A DNA stretch of 45,022 nucleotides, taken from the NCBI GenBank assembly GCA_022572465.1, contig JACZVV010000010.1, forward strand, positions 1-45,022, in the 5' to 3' direction. Source of the stretch: Chloroflexota bacterium. Lineage in GTDB: Bacteria > Chloroflexota > Dehalococcoidia > SHYB01. The position numbers were made by a program, and so were the translations under genes. Positions 26,279-33,542 of this stretch are shown piece by piece (position 1 is the stretch's first letter; each line of letters begins with the position of its first letter). The notes under the pieces are model-generated. The model saw nothing but the letters and a program-made list of their open reading frames with translations, was not told the DNA's origin and did no database searches.

Positions 26279-26290
26279 GACCACAACGTC

Positions 26291-28405
26291 ATGACCACCG
26301 ATACCATCACCCACATTCGAAAGCGGGACGGACGCATCGTTCCCTTCGATCCCGTCAAGCTCGTCAACGCCGTCACCAAGGCGTTCGAGGCCTCGGGCGT
26401 CGCCCATCCGGGCGCGCCCCGGCAGGTCGCCGACGAGGCGGCGACCCGAATCCACGAGCGCTTTCCCGGCCTGACCCCCGGCGTGGAGGACGTGCAGGAT
26501 GCGGTGGAGGAGGCGCTGATGTCGCTGGGCCACGGCGAGGTCGCCAAGGCCTACATCCTGTACCGCCAGAAGCGGACGGAGGTCCGGTCGGCCAAGGAGC
26601 TCCTCGGTGTCAGCGACGAGCTCAAGCTTACGGTGAACGCCATCAAGGTCCTGGAGCGTCGCTACCTCCGAAGTGACGAGGACGGCCGCCTCATGGAGAC
26701 GCCCCTCCAGATGTTCCGCCGGGTCGCGGGCGCCGTCGCGTCCGTGGAATCCCGATTCCATCGGGACGTGGGCGAGGCGGAGGAGCGCTTCTTCAAGGCC
26801 ATGGCCAGTCTGGAGTTCCTGCCCAACTCCCCGACGTTGATGAACGCCGGAACGGCCATCGGCCAGCTCTCCGCTTGCTTCGTCATTCCCATCGACGACG
26901 ACATGGCCAGCATCTTCGGCGCGGTGCGCAGCATGGCGCTGATCCACCAGTCGGGCGGCGGGACCGGCTTTTCGTTCTCCCGTGTACGGCCCAAGGGCGA
27001 CATCGTGCGCTCTACCCATGGCATCGCCTCGGGGCCCATCTCGTTCATGCGCGTGTTCGACACCGCCACCGACGTGATCAAGCAGGGCGGCCGGCGCCGA
27101 GGCGCCAACATGGGCATCCTGCGCGTCGACCACCCGGACGTCCTGGAGTTCATCGCCGCCAAGAGCGCCGAAGGCGTCCTGACCAATTTCAACGTCTCCG
27201 TCGCCGTGACCGACGCCTTCATGGAGGCCGTCGATCACGGCCACGACTACCCGCTGATCAATCCTCGAACCGGCATGGAGGTGCGCCGGGTCAGCGCCCG
27301 TCACGTCTTCGATCTGATGGCGACCGGCGCCTGGAAGAGCGGCGACCCGGGCCTGGTCTTCATCGACGAGATCAACCGGCACAATCCGACGCCGGACCAG
27401 GGGCCCATGGAGTCGACCAACCCCTGTGGCGAGCTCCCTCTGCTGCCCTACGAGAGCTGCAACCTGGGCTCCATCAACGTCGCCAGAATGGTCCGCGACG
27501 GAGCGTTCGATTGGGACCGGCTCGGGGCGACGGTCGAGCTCGGAGTCCGCTTTCTGGACGACGTCATCGAGGCTAACCGGTACCCTCTGGCCGAGATCGA
27601 TGCCCCGACCAAAGGCAACCGCAAGATCGGCCTGGGCATCATGGGGTTCGCCGACGCGCTCGTTCTGCTGGGCCTGTCGTACGCCTCCGAGGAGGGCGTC
27701 GCCTTCGGCGAAAGGCTCATGGAGTTCGTCCAGCGGGAGGCGATGCGGGCGTCGGAAGGTCTGGCCCGGCAGCGAGGGCTTTTCCCCAATTTCCCGGGCA
27801 GCGTCCACGACCGTCCCGATGGGCCTAGACCGCGAAACGCCACGGTGACCAGCATCGCGCCCACCGGCACCATCAGCATCATCGCCGGCTGCTCCAGCGG
27901 CATCGAGCCCATGTTCGCCCTGTCGTTCGTGCGCAACGTCATGGATGGAGTCCAGCTCCTGGAGACCAACCCTTACTTCGAGCAGGTCGCCCGGGACCGG
28001 GGATTCCACTCGCAGCGGCTGATGGCCCAGGTAGCCCGGACAGGGACCGTTGGCGGCCTGGAAGAGGTGCCGGAGGACGTGCAGCGTCTCTTTGTGACCG
28101 ACTTCGACATCGCCCCCGAGTGGCACGTCCGGATGCAGGCGGCCTTCCAACGCCACTGCGACAACGCGGTCTCCAAGACGATCAACCTGCCCAAGGACGC
28201 CACCGTCGACGACGTGCGCAAGGCCTACTTGCTGGCCCACCAGCTCAAGTGCAAAGGCATCACCGTCTTCCGGTACGGGAGCAAGGGCCAGCAAGTCCTG
28301 TACCGCAGCGGCGACATCGTCGAGGGCAAGGGCGAGGTGGCGCCCTTCGTGAGCGCCGACTCGGAGTACGCCGGCGGCTGTCCCGATCCCACCTGCGAGT
28401 ACTAA
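26291..28405 (+). CDS. nrdJ: Adenosylcobalamin-dependent (class II) ribonucleotide reductase
   Basis: Makes deoxyribonucleotides using a vitamin B12-derived radical. The 704-residue protein has an N-terminal ATP-cone (about 5-95, starting THIRKRDGRIVPFDPVKL), then the 10-stranded α/β barrel: FLPNSPTLMNAG and SACFVIPIDDDM (redox Cys), FSFSRVRPKGD, the thiyl-radical Cys379 in TNPCGELPLLPYESCNLGS with the partner Cys, and PTGTISIIAGCSSGIEP. The C-terminal tail GGCPDPTCEY supplies the redox Cys pair. No separate small subunit gene is adjacent, as expected for class II. The in-frame frame extends upstream to 26027 but ATG 26291 is the first Met giving a normal start. Confidence 0.95.
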   Translation: MTTDTITHIRKRDGRIVPFDPVKLVNAVTKAFEASGVAHPGAPRQVADEAATRIHERFPGLTPGVEDVQDAVEEALMSLGHGEVAKAYILYRQKRTEVRSAKELLGVSDELKLTVNAIKVLERRYLRSDEDGRLMETPLQMFRRVAGAVASVESRFHRDVGEAEERFFKAMASLEFLPNSPTLMNAGTAIGQLSACFVIPIDDDMASIFGAVRSMALIHQSGGGTGFSFSRVRPKGDIVRSTHGIASGPISFMRVFDTATDVIKQGGRRRGANMGILRVDHPDVLEFIAAKSAEGVLTNFNVSVAVTDAFMEAVDHGHDYPLINPRTGMEVRRVSARHVFDLMATGAWKSGDPGLVFIDEINRHNPTPDQGPMESTNPCGELPLLPYESCNLGSINVARMVRDGAFDWDRLGATVELGVRFLDDVIEANRYPLAEIDAPTKGNRKIGLGIMGFADALVLLGLSYASEEGVAFGERLMEFVQREAMRASEGLARQRGLFPNFPGSVHDRPDGPRPRNATVTSIAPTGTISIIAGCSSGIEPMFALSFVRNVMDGVQLLETNPYFEQVARDRGFHSQRLMAQVARTGTVGGLEEVPEDVQRLFVTDFDIAPEWHVRMQAAFQRHCDNAVSKTINLPKDATVDDVRKAYLLAHQLKCKGITVFRYGSKGQQVLYRSGDIVEGKGEVAPFVSADSEYAGGCPDPTCEY

Positions 28406-28409
28406 CGCC

Positions 28410-28465
28410 GGTGGCTGAGCCACATCAGCATTTCCGGCCCAATGTTGCGGCGCCTCACCAGCCAC
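28410..28465 (+). repeat. Dispersed repeat copy with a degenerate right end
   Basis: It begins GGTGGCTGAGCCACATCAGC four bases after the reductase TAA stop and keeps the TTTCCGGCCCAATGTTGC core, but the right terminus reads CGCCTCACCAGCCAC rather than GCGGCTCAGCCGCC. It separates two copies of the reductase tail-coding sequence. Confidence 0.88.
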
Positions 28466-28506
28466 GCTGGCGGGTGTCCCGATCCTACCTGCGAGTACTG
28501 ACGCCG
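28466..28506 (+). repeat. Second copy of the reductase 3' end
   Basis: These 41 bases match 28370-28410 (the last eleven codons, stop and following bases of the reductase gene) at 37 positions, 96 bases downstream. Read in frame it again gives AGGCPDPTCEY and then TGA. The three differences inside codons are all synonymous third-base changes; the fourth changes TAA to TGA. It is a non-coding remnant here because the upstream copy already ends the gene. Confidence 0.85.
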
Positions 28507-28552
28507 CCCTGATCTCGTGCAGAATGATGGGCAGCCCTGGACGCCCGCGCCC

Positions 28553-28581
28553 TTTACGTTGCAACGGCGGCGGACTAGAAT
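28553..28581 (+). promoter_or_regulatory. Putative promoter of the FmdB-type gene
   Basis: TTTACG at 28553-28558 and TAGAAT at 28576-28581 with 17 bases between. Transcription would begin near 28588, just before the large inverted repeat, leaving a leader of about 106 bases. Confidence 0.55.
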
Positions 28582-28589
28582 GTTCGCAA

Positions 28590-28667
28590 GAAGCCATCCC
28601 GAAAACCCCTCGCCCTTGAAGGGTGAGGGCGGTCCCAATCTGGCGGCCCCATTTTCGGGATGGCTTC
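28590..28667 (+). repeat. 78-bp element with 16-bp perfect terminal inverted repeats in the fmdB leader
   Basis: GAAGCCATCCCGAAAA (28590-28605) is the exact reverse complement of 28652-28667. Inside, CCCTCGCCC (28607-28615) pairs with GGGTGAGGG (28621-28629) around TTGAA; one pair is G·U in plus-strand RNA but would be a C·A mismatch in minus-strand RNA. The element could be a small MITE or a structured 5' leader; the wobble favours a function in the plus-strand transcript. Different in sequence from the GGCTGAGCC family. Confidence 0.75.
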
Positions 28668-28693
28668 GAATCAGGCCCAAAGCAGGCGTTGCG

Positions 28694-29095
28694 ATGCCCG
28701 TCTACGAGTACACGTGCCACAGCTGCCGCAAGATCGTGAGTATCTTTCATCGGAGCATCTCCTCCCAGGTCGAGGCCGTCTGCCCGAACTGTCAGAGCAG
28801 CGACCTCCAACGGCGCATCTCGCGCGTCATCATCGCCAAGGGGACGCGACGCCACCTCGACGAGATCGACCGGGACCGGCTCATGGGACAGTACGAGGGC
28901 ATCGACAAGGGAAGCCAGGCCTCATGGGCCCGGCGCGTGGCCGGCGAGCTGGGTGAAGCGGGAACCGAGTTCCGGGACATGGCCGAGAAGGTCGAGGCCG
29001 GCGAGGACGTGTGGGACCTCTACGACCCGGCGCCGATGCTCGACCACAAGATCAACGCAAAAAAAGAAGAGCTCTCAGGCGGCGGCGGCGGCTGA
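28694..29095 (+). CDS. FmdB-type zinc ribbon protein
   Basis: The 133-residue protein starts MPVYEYTCHSCRKIVSIFHR and has a second knuckle CPNCQSSDLQRRIS near 31, the four-Cys zinc ribbon of the FmdB putative regulatory family. The remaining ~90 residues are charged and helical (EIDRDRLMGQYEGIDKG), longer than minimal FmdB proteins. Function is not established; regulators and RNA-polymerase-associated roles have been suggested. The last codons GGC GGC GGC GGC GGC TGA lie inside a dispersed repeat, so its poly-Gly end and stop codon come from the repeat. It converges on the cation exchanger gene. Confidence 0.85.
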   Translation: MPVYEYTCHSCRKIVSIFHRSISSQVEAVCPNCQSSDLQRRISRVIIAKGTRRHLDEIDRDRLMGQYEGIDKGSQASWARRVAGELGEAGTEFRDMAEKVEAGEDVWDLYDPAPMLDHKINAKKEELSGGGGG

Positions 29096-29152
29096 GCCGG
29101 TGGCTGAGCCACATCGGTATTCCCGGCCCAATGTTGCTGCGGCTCAGCCGCC
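29084..29152. repeat. Complete 54-bp dispersed repeat shared by two convergent gene ends
   Basis: A GGCGGCTGAGCC end (29087-29098) is followed by a full 54-bp copy at 29099-29152, GGTGGCTGAGCCACATCGGT to GCGGCTCAGCCGCC. The GGCGGCTGA at 29087-29095 gives the last two codons and stop of the FmdB-type gene; the same sequence on the minus strand (29152-29144) gives the last two codons and stop of the exchanger gene. Confidence 0.93.
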
Positions 29153-30400
29153 TCTGGGCTGGGCCAGCGTTCCGATGGATCGCAGGCCCCTGACCACGCC
29201 GCCCACGAGGGCCCACATAGCCTGCCGCCGCTCGCGATTCACCATCAAGATCGTCAGGGAAAGCCCAAGGTAGATCATCGCGAACGTTATCCGGATCGTG
29301 GAGTCGGTGAAGAAGAGCTGGCTGACGAACAGGACGAAGAGCGCCAGGGCGCCACGCCACGAGATGCGCAACGTCACGATCATCAAGATGGCGAAGAGCG
29401 ACTGGGCCGCCGTGAGGAGAAACTCGTCGAGCTGACGGTCGTCGAGGGGGAGGCCTTCCACCGAGCCCAGGTTGATCATATACACCAGCGGCAGCGACCC
29501 CACCAGCAGCGTCCACTGGTTCACCTTCGCCGACACCAGCACCCCCATGGCCATCGTGCCCATGCCGCGAAAAGCGAAGTAGGCCGCGATGCCGATCTCC
29601 GGCGCTTCCGACGCCAGCGGCGCGACCCACTGCACCAGGAAGAACTCGTCGATCCCGATGTCCCTGCCGGTCTCGATGAGGCTGCTGGCGAAGGGCTCGG
29701 CCACGGCGATGATCACCAGGGCCGGAGCGATGAACAAGCCGGCGATGACCGTCCATCTCCGTCCGCGGCTCAGGCGCGTCAGCGCCGCCATGGGCCCGGC
29801 CGCATGCTCGTCGCCGCCGGGTTTGGACCGAGCGCTCAACACGATGTACACGGCGAAGAGCCCGAAGAGCACCGCCGTGTCCACGATGTTCAACGACCCG
29901 TCTAGAAAGTAGGCGCGCAGAAAGATGGTGAAGGCCCAGGCCGTGGCCAGCAGAAGAAAGGTCAGCTCCAGCGTCTGCCGTTTGTCCAGAATCAGCGGTT
30001 TTCGACTCTGCCGGTACCAGAAGATCAGGACCACCAAGGCCCAACCGACACCGATGAGCAACCGGTTGCTCCCAGTCATGTTGGCGGCGGCGTACTGGGC
30101 GAACTGGGGATCGTCGGCCGCCTTCCAGGCGAACACCAGGTCGACGGCGTACTCGGGAAGAATCGCCACCAGAGCGATGAGGGCCAGTGCCAGCGACCTG
30201 GAGATCTCCACCTCGGCCAACTCGCCGCCCGCTCCGAGGAGAAATGCCGCGCCCAGGATAGCGATGCCGTAGAGTGCCGTCTCCACCACCGGCTCGTCGC
30301 TGAAGCCCGTCACCCGAAGCGCCAAGGCGGGCGCCGTCAGCGCCGCAGCGGCGGCAATCGCCAGCCACGGTCCTCTCATGCTGCCCGGAGCTGAGTTCAT
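29144..30400 (-). CDS. CaCA-family sodium/calcium exchanger-like membrane protein
   Basis: The 418-residue protein has about ten hydrophobic helices and the two α-repeats of the cation/Ca2+ exchanger superfamily: GGELAEVEISRSLALALIAL leading into VAILPEYAVDL near 83, and VQWVAPLASEAPEIGIAAYF near 244. Each repeat retains the acidic ion-binding Glu after Pro. It probably exchanges Na+ or H+ for Ca2+; ion choice cannot be read. A long charged cytoplasmic loop (about 195-220) separates the halves. The last residues (PRGG) and stop are within a repeat element. ATG 30400 is weakly supported; Met8 is an alternative. Confidence 0.87.
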   Translation of the reverse strand: MNSAPGSMRGPWLAIAAAAALTAPALALRVTGFSDEPVVETALYGIAILGAAFLLGAGGELAEVEISRSLALALIALVAILPEYAVDLVFAWKAADDPQFAQYAAANMTGSNRLLIGVGWALVVLIFWYRQSRKPLILDKRQTLELTFLLLATAWAFTIFLRAYFLDGSLNIVDTAVLFGLFAVYIVLSARSKPGGDEHAAGPMAALTRLSRGRRWTVIAGLFIAPALVIIAVAEPFASSLIETGRDIGIDEFFLVQWVAPLASEAPEIGIAAYFAFRGMGTMAMGVLVSAKVNQWTLLVGSLPLVYMINLGSVEGLPLDDRQLDEFLLTAAQSLFAILMIVTLRISWRGALALFVLFVSQLFFTDSTIRITFAMIYLGLSLTILMVNRERRQAMWALVGGVVRGLRSIGTLAQPRGG

Positions 30401-30419
30401 GGGAGTTCGCTCTCGGCAA

Positions 30420-30453
30420 CGAAATGAGCCTGCAACGATGCAGGCTCATTTCG
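30420..30453 (-). terminator. Strong hairpin after the GreA-like gene
   Basis: A perfect 15-bp stem (CGAAATGAGCCTGCA with its complement) closes on the tetraloop ACGA, 29 bases past the stop of the GreA-like gene and 20 bases before the exchanger start. Only a short T-run (ATTTCGTTGCC) follows on the minus strand, so it may be an imperfect intrinsic terminator or an RNA-stability hairpin between the two genes. Confidence 0.65.
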
Positions 30454-30481
30454 ACGACTGCGGGGAATCTATTGTCTTGGG

Positions 30482-31279
30482 CTAGGTCTCGACGCGCTCG
30501 ATACGGTACTCAAGGGTACCGCCCGGCGCATGGACCTTAACCGTGTCGCCGGAGCCCTTTTTCAGGAACGCCTTGCCCGTCGGCGACTCGGTAGAGATCT
30601 TCCCCTCACGGAGATTGACCTCCGACGGGCTGACCAGGTGATATGTCAGCTCCTCGTTGACCTTGAGGTCGGTCACGACCACGCGGCTGCCCAGACGCGC
30701 CCTGACTCGCACCGACTTGGCGCTGCCGTCCAACACCTCGGCGTAGCGCAACGTCTGCTCGATCTCCCTGATGCGGGCCTCGAGGTGGCCTTGCTTCTCG
30801 CGAGCCGCGTCGAGCGGGGCGTTCTCTCGGAAATCCTTGTCCGCTGCGGCCACCCGCATCGCCTCCGCAACCTCCACTCGCTGGCCGATCAGCTTCTGCA
30901 GCTCCACCTGGGCCTTCTTAAAACTCTCAGGGGTCAACGTCTCGGTCTGGACGTCGGCGGTCGCCCGTTTGGCGCCGGGCCGGCCGGCTCTTTTCTTGGC
31001 CTTGACGTGGGCGCCAAGGTTCGAACCCGTCAGGCCTTCTCCGTGGGCGTAACGGAGGAAGCCCCGCACGGGGGCAAGCTCCGCCGCCGAGTCGGCGCCC
31101 GAGGCCTCGCAGTACGCTTCGATGATCCTGGGGGTCAGCGTATCGACCGATCGAGTGCGCCCGGTCCAGCGAATAAACTTTTGGAGCGCGGGCTGCAGCA
31201 CGGAGGACTTCGCGTCCGATTGGGTCGTCAGGAACCGGGTTATGGCTTCGGTGAGGGTGGGAGCGTTCGAAGCCGTCAT
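30482..31279 (-). CDS. GreA/GreB-type transcript cleavage factor with an N-terminal integrase-like SAM domain
   Basis: Residues about 116-265 form a complete Gre factor: coiled coil with the acidic tip DKDFRENAPLDAAREKQG (Asp149/Glu152 aligning with GreA Asp41/Glu44 that activate RNA cleavage in RNA polymerase) and the C-terminal FKBP-like domain ending with SPTGKAFLKKGSGDTVKV. Residues about 8-92 look like the core-binding SAM-like domain of tyrosine recombinases (FIRWTGRTRSVDTLTPRIIE, FLRYAHGEGLTGSNLG), followed by a basic linker. No catalytic recombinase domain is present. ATG 31279 has AAGGAGG nine bases upstream. Probably a Gre factor with an extra nucleic-acid-contacting domain. Confidence 0.9.
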   Translation of the reverse strand: MTASNAPTLTEAITRFLTTQSDAKSSVLQPALQKFIRWTGRTRSVDTLTPRIIEAYCEASGADSAAELAPVRGFLRYAHGEGLTGSNLGAHVKAKKRAGRPGAKRATADVQTETLTPESFKKAQVELQKLIGQRVEVAEAMRVAAADKDFRENAPLDAAREKQGHLEARIREIEQTLRYAEVLDGSAKSVRVRARLGSRVVVTDLKVNEELTYHLVSPSEVNLREGKISTESPTGKAFLKKGSGDTVKVHAPGGTLEYRIERVET

Positions 31280-31428
31280 ACGCGGGGCCTCCTTGACATA
31301 TCGCAGAAAGCAGAGTAAACGTTGGGGCCGTAACGAGGCGGGAACGCCTCGCGATGGTTCAGGTTCATCATAGCATAGGTCCTGAGCGGGGGGTCCTCCC
31401 AATCCGGCGTCGGCGCGCCCGTCGTTTT

Positions 31429-31437
31429 TGGTATAAT
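31429..31437 (+). promoter_or_regulatory. Extended -10 promoter of ftsH
   Basis: TGGTATAAT combines a perfect TATAAT (31432-31437) with an extended TGn motif, which can work without a -35 box; none is evident. Transcription would start near 31444, 82 bases before the ftsH ATG. Confidence 0.7.
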
Positions 31438-31456
31438 GGAGCGTACCCTGTAGATT

Positions 31457-31519
31457 TTGATGCCTCGCGCATCAAGCAGACGCCGGCTAGGTGAGGGGGT
31501 CCGGGCTTGCGGCCCGGAG
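31457..31519 (+). promoter_or_regulatory. Two hairpins in the ftsH leader, one masking the ribosome binding site
   Basis: TTGATGC/GCATCAA (31457-31463 and 31469-31475, five-base loop) and CCGGGC/GCCCGG (31501-31506 and 31512-31517, loop TTGCG). The second stem ends in the GG of the GGAG ribosome binding site (31516-31519), so it could restrict translation until melted. Confidence 0.45.
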
Positions 31520-31525
31520 TCGTGG

Positions 31526-33409
31526 ATGAATCAACGATTGGTCCGGAACAGCATCGTTTACGTCCTCATCCTTGTGGCGGTGATCGCCATTTTTTGGGCC
31601 GTTTTCAGCGGCGGATCCACCGATGAGGAGGTAACGATCACCCAGATCGTGACCACGATTCGGGACGAGAGAGGATCGGTCAAGCAGGTCATCGTCGATG
31701 GCGACAAGGTCACCCTGGAGTTCACCGATCCTGACCGTTCCAAGATCAAGGCCCGCAAGGAGAAGAACGTCGGGATCCAGGAGTACCTGACGGACGCCGG
31801 CGTGCCGACGGCCGGCGCTCAGGCGGTCCCGATCAACATCAAGCAGTCCAGCTCCTTCGGCAACCTCTTCGGTCTTTTCCTGAATTTCCTCCCCTTGATC
31901 TTCTTTGGCGCGATCATCCTGTTCATGATGCGCCAGGCCCAGGGGAGCAACAGCCAGGCCATGAGCTTCGGTAAAAGCCGGGCCAGGAAGTTCGTGGAGA
32001 ACCGGCCCACGGTGACCTTCTCCGACGTGGCCGGAATAGAGGAGGCGAAACAGGAGCTCCAGGAGGTGGTGGAGTTCCTGACGTACCCCGAGCGGTTCGC
32101 CAGCCTGGGCGCCCGCATTCCCAAGGGCGTGCTGCTCGTGGGCCCGCCGGGCACCGGCAAGACGCTGCTGGCCAGGGCCGTCGCCGGAGAGGCCGGCGTG
32201 CCGTTCTTCAATATCAGCGGCAGCGAGTTCGTGGAGATGTTCGTCGGCGTCGGCGCGTCCCGGGTGCGGGACCTGTTCGAGCAGGCGCGCCGCAACGCGC
32301 CATGCATCATCTTCGTCGACGAGATCGACGCGGTGGGCCGCCACCGGGGCGCCGGGCTGGGCGGCGGCCACGACGAGCGGGAGCAGACGCTGAACCAGAT
32401 CCTGGTGGAGATGGACGGCTTCGACGCCACCACCAATATCATCATACTGGCCGCCACCAACCGGCCCGACATCTTGGACCCGGCGCTGCTGCGGCCGGGC
32501 CGGTTCGACCGCCGCGTGGTGCTGGACGCGCCCGACATCAAGGGCCGCAAGTCGATCCTGGACGTGCACATCAAGGGCAAGCCCCTGGATGAGGACGTCA
32601 ACCTCGAAACCGTCGCCAAAGAGACGGCGGGCTTCACCGGCGCCGATCTGGCCAACCTGATCAACGAAGCGGCGCTCCTGGCCGCCCGGCGCGGCAAGAA
32701 AACGATCACGATGGACGAGCTGGAGGAGTCGGTGGACCGGGTGATCGCCGGGCCCGAACGGAAGAGCCGCGTCGTCACCCAGCACGAGAAGGAAATCACC
32801 GCCTACCACGAGGCGGGCCACGCCCTCGTCGCGAGCAAGCTGGAGCACGCCGACCGAGTCCATAAGATCACCATCGTCCCCCGCGGCATGGCCGGCGGGT
32901 TCACGCGCTTCCTGCCCCAGGAAGAGCGGCGGTACGCCAGCGTCAACTTCCTGAAGGACGGCTTGGCCGTCGCCCTCGGCGGGCGCTCGGCTGAGGAGAT
33001 GATCTTCGACGATGTCACCAGCGGCGCATCCGACGACCTGAAGCGGGCCACCGCCATCGCCCGCAAGATGATCACCGAGTGGGGCATGAGCGAGAGCCTC
33101 GGACCCCGCACCTTCGGCCAGAAACAAGAGATGGTCTTCCTGGGCCGGGAGATCACCGAGCAGCGGGACTATGGCGACCGCATCGCCAATCAGATCGACG
33201 AGGAGATCCTTGCCCTGGTCGAAGAGGCCCACAACCGGGCCCGCGCGACCCTTACCGAGAACAAAGCGAAGCTCGTCCAGCTCGCTCGGCGCCTCATCGC
33301 GAAGGAAACCATCGACCGGAAAGAATTGGACGAGCTCCTTGAGTCCGAGGTGCCGCCCCTCGACGACGACACGCCCGAGCAGCAAGCCGTTGAGGCGTCG
33401 GTCCCCTAA
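31526..33409 (+). CDS. ftsH: ATP-dependent zinc metalloprotease FtsH
   Basis: Membrane AAA+ protease that degrades misfolded membrane proteins and selected regulators. The 627-residue protein has an N-terminal helix ([20 protein letters not shown]), a periplasmic domain (about 30-105), a second helix ([19 protein letters not shown]), then the AAA domain with Walker A GPPGTGKT at 206-213, Walker [12 protein letters not shown], and [13 protein letters not shown], and the M41 protease with zinc motif HEAGH at 428-432. ATG 31526 is preferred over 31457 because it has GGAG six bases upstream and matches the family. Divergent from the GreA-like gene. Confidence 0.98.
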   Translation: MNQRLVRNSIVYVLILVAVIAIFWAVFSGGSTDEEVTITQIVTTIRDERGSVKQVIVDGDKVTLEFTDPDRSKIKARKEKNVGIQEYLTDAGVPTAGAQAVPINIKQSSSFGNLFGLFLNFLPLIFFGAIILFMMRQAQGSNSQAMSFGKSRARKFVENRPTVTFSDVAGIEEAKQELQEVVEFLTYPERFASLGARIPKGVLLVGPPGTGKTLLARAVAGEAGVPFFNISGSEFVEMFVGVGASRVRDLFEQARRNAPCIIFVDEIDAVGRHRGAGLGGGHDEREQTLNQILVEMDGFDATTNIIILAATNRPDILDPALLRPGRFDRRVVLDAPDIKGRKSILDVHIKGKPLDEDVNLETVAKETAGFTGADLANLINEAALLAARRGKKTITMDELEESVDRVIAGPERKSRVVTQHEKEITAYHEAGHALVASKLEHADRVHKITIVPRGMAGGFTRFLPQEERRYASVNFLKDGLAVALGGRSAEEMIFDDVTSGASDDLKRATAIARKMITEWGMSESLGPRTFGQKQEMVFLGREITEQRDYGDRIANQIDEEILALVEEAHNRARATLTENKAKLVQLARRLIAKETIDRKELDELLESEVPPLDDDTPEQQAVEASVP

Positions 33410-33442
33410 CGCTGCTTCCGGGACCCCGCGAGGCAGCCCCCT

Positions 33443-33473
33443 CAACCGAGGAGCGCCGGCGCTCCTCGGGTTG
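33443..33473 (+). terminator. ftsH terminator-like hairpin
   Basis: A 24-bp perfect palindrome (33446-33469, CCGAGGAGCGCC and complement) extended by CAA/TTG lies 33 bases after the ftsH stop. There is no T-run, so termination is inferred from strength and place. Its right end abuts the -35 box of the next gene. Confidence 0.55.
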
Positions 33474-33500
33474 ACGCTCCGTTCTGCCCACGCGTATGAT
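33471..33500 (+). promoter_or_regulatory. Putative promoter of the thiolase-like/DUF35 pair
   Basis: TTGACG (33471-33476) and TATGAT (33495-33500) separated by 18 bases; transcription would start near 33507 and the leader would hold AGGAGG at 33529-33534. Confidence 0.7.
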
Positions 33501-33542
33501 ATCGGCGATTTTCCTCGCGGACCCGCTTAGGAGGCGACCACC

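Noticed and set aside
26125-26290. Cobalamin riboswitch before the B12-dependent reductase
   Set aside because: The gap is only 166 bases, no B12-box-like conserved core was found, and the likely -10 box lies just before the ATG, leaving no room for the aptamer in the leader.
28466-28506. A separate small gene encoding the reductase tail
   Set aside because: It has no start codon or upstream frame of its own; it is a duplicated gene end.
26162-28855. An 897-codon minus-strand open frame covering the reductase gene
   Set aside because: It mirrors nrdJ codon by codon; GC-rich codon use leaves the antisense frame open. Its translation has no domain pattern, and nrdJ is certain.
20922-29160. 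Peptides of the type WLSHIG...LRLSRL or VAEPHRHFRPNVAAAQPP in frames across the repeats
   Set aside because: They are translations of the palindromic repeat in open frames at several loci, not conserved proteins; no start signals.
30482-31402. A functional integrase in the GreA-like gene
   Set aside because: Only the N-terminal core-binding-like domain is present; there is no R-H-R-Y catalytic domain, and the rest is clearly Gre.
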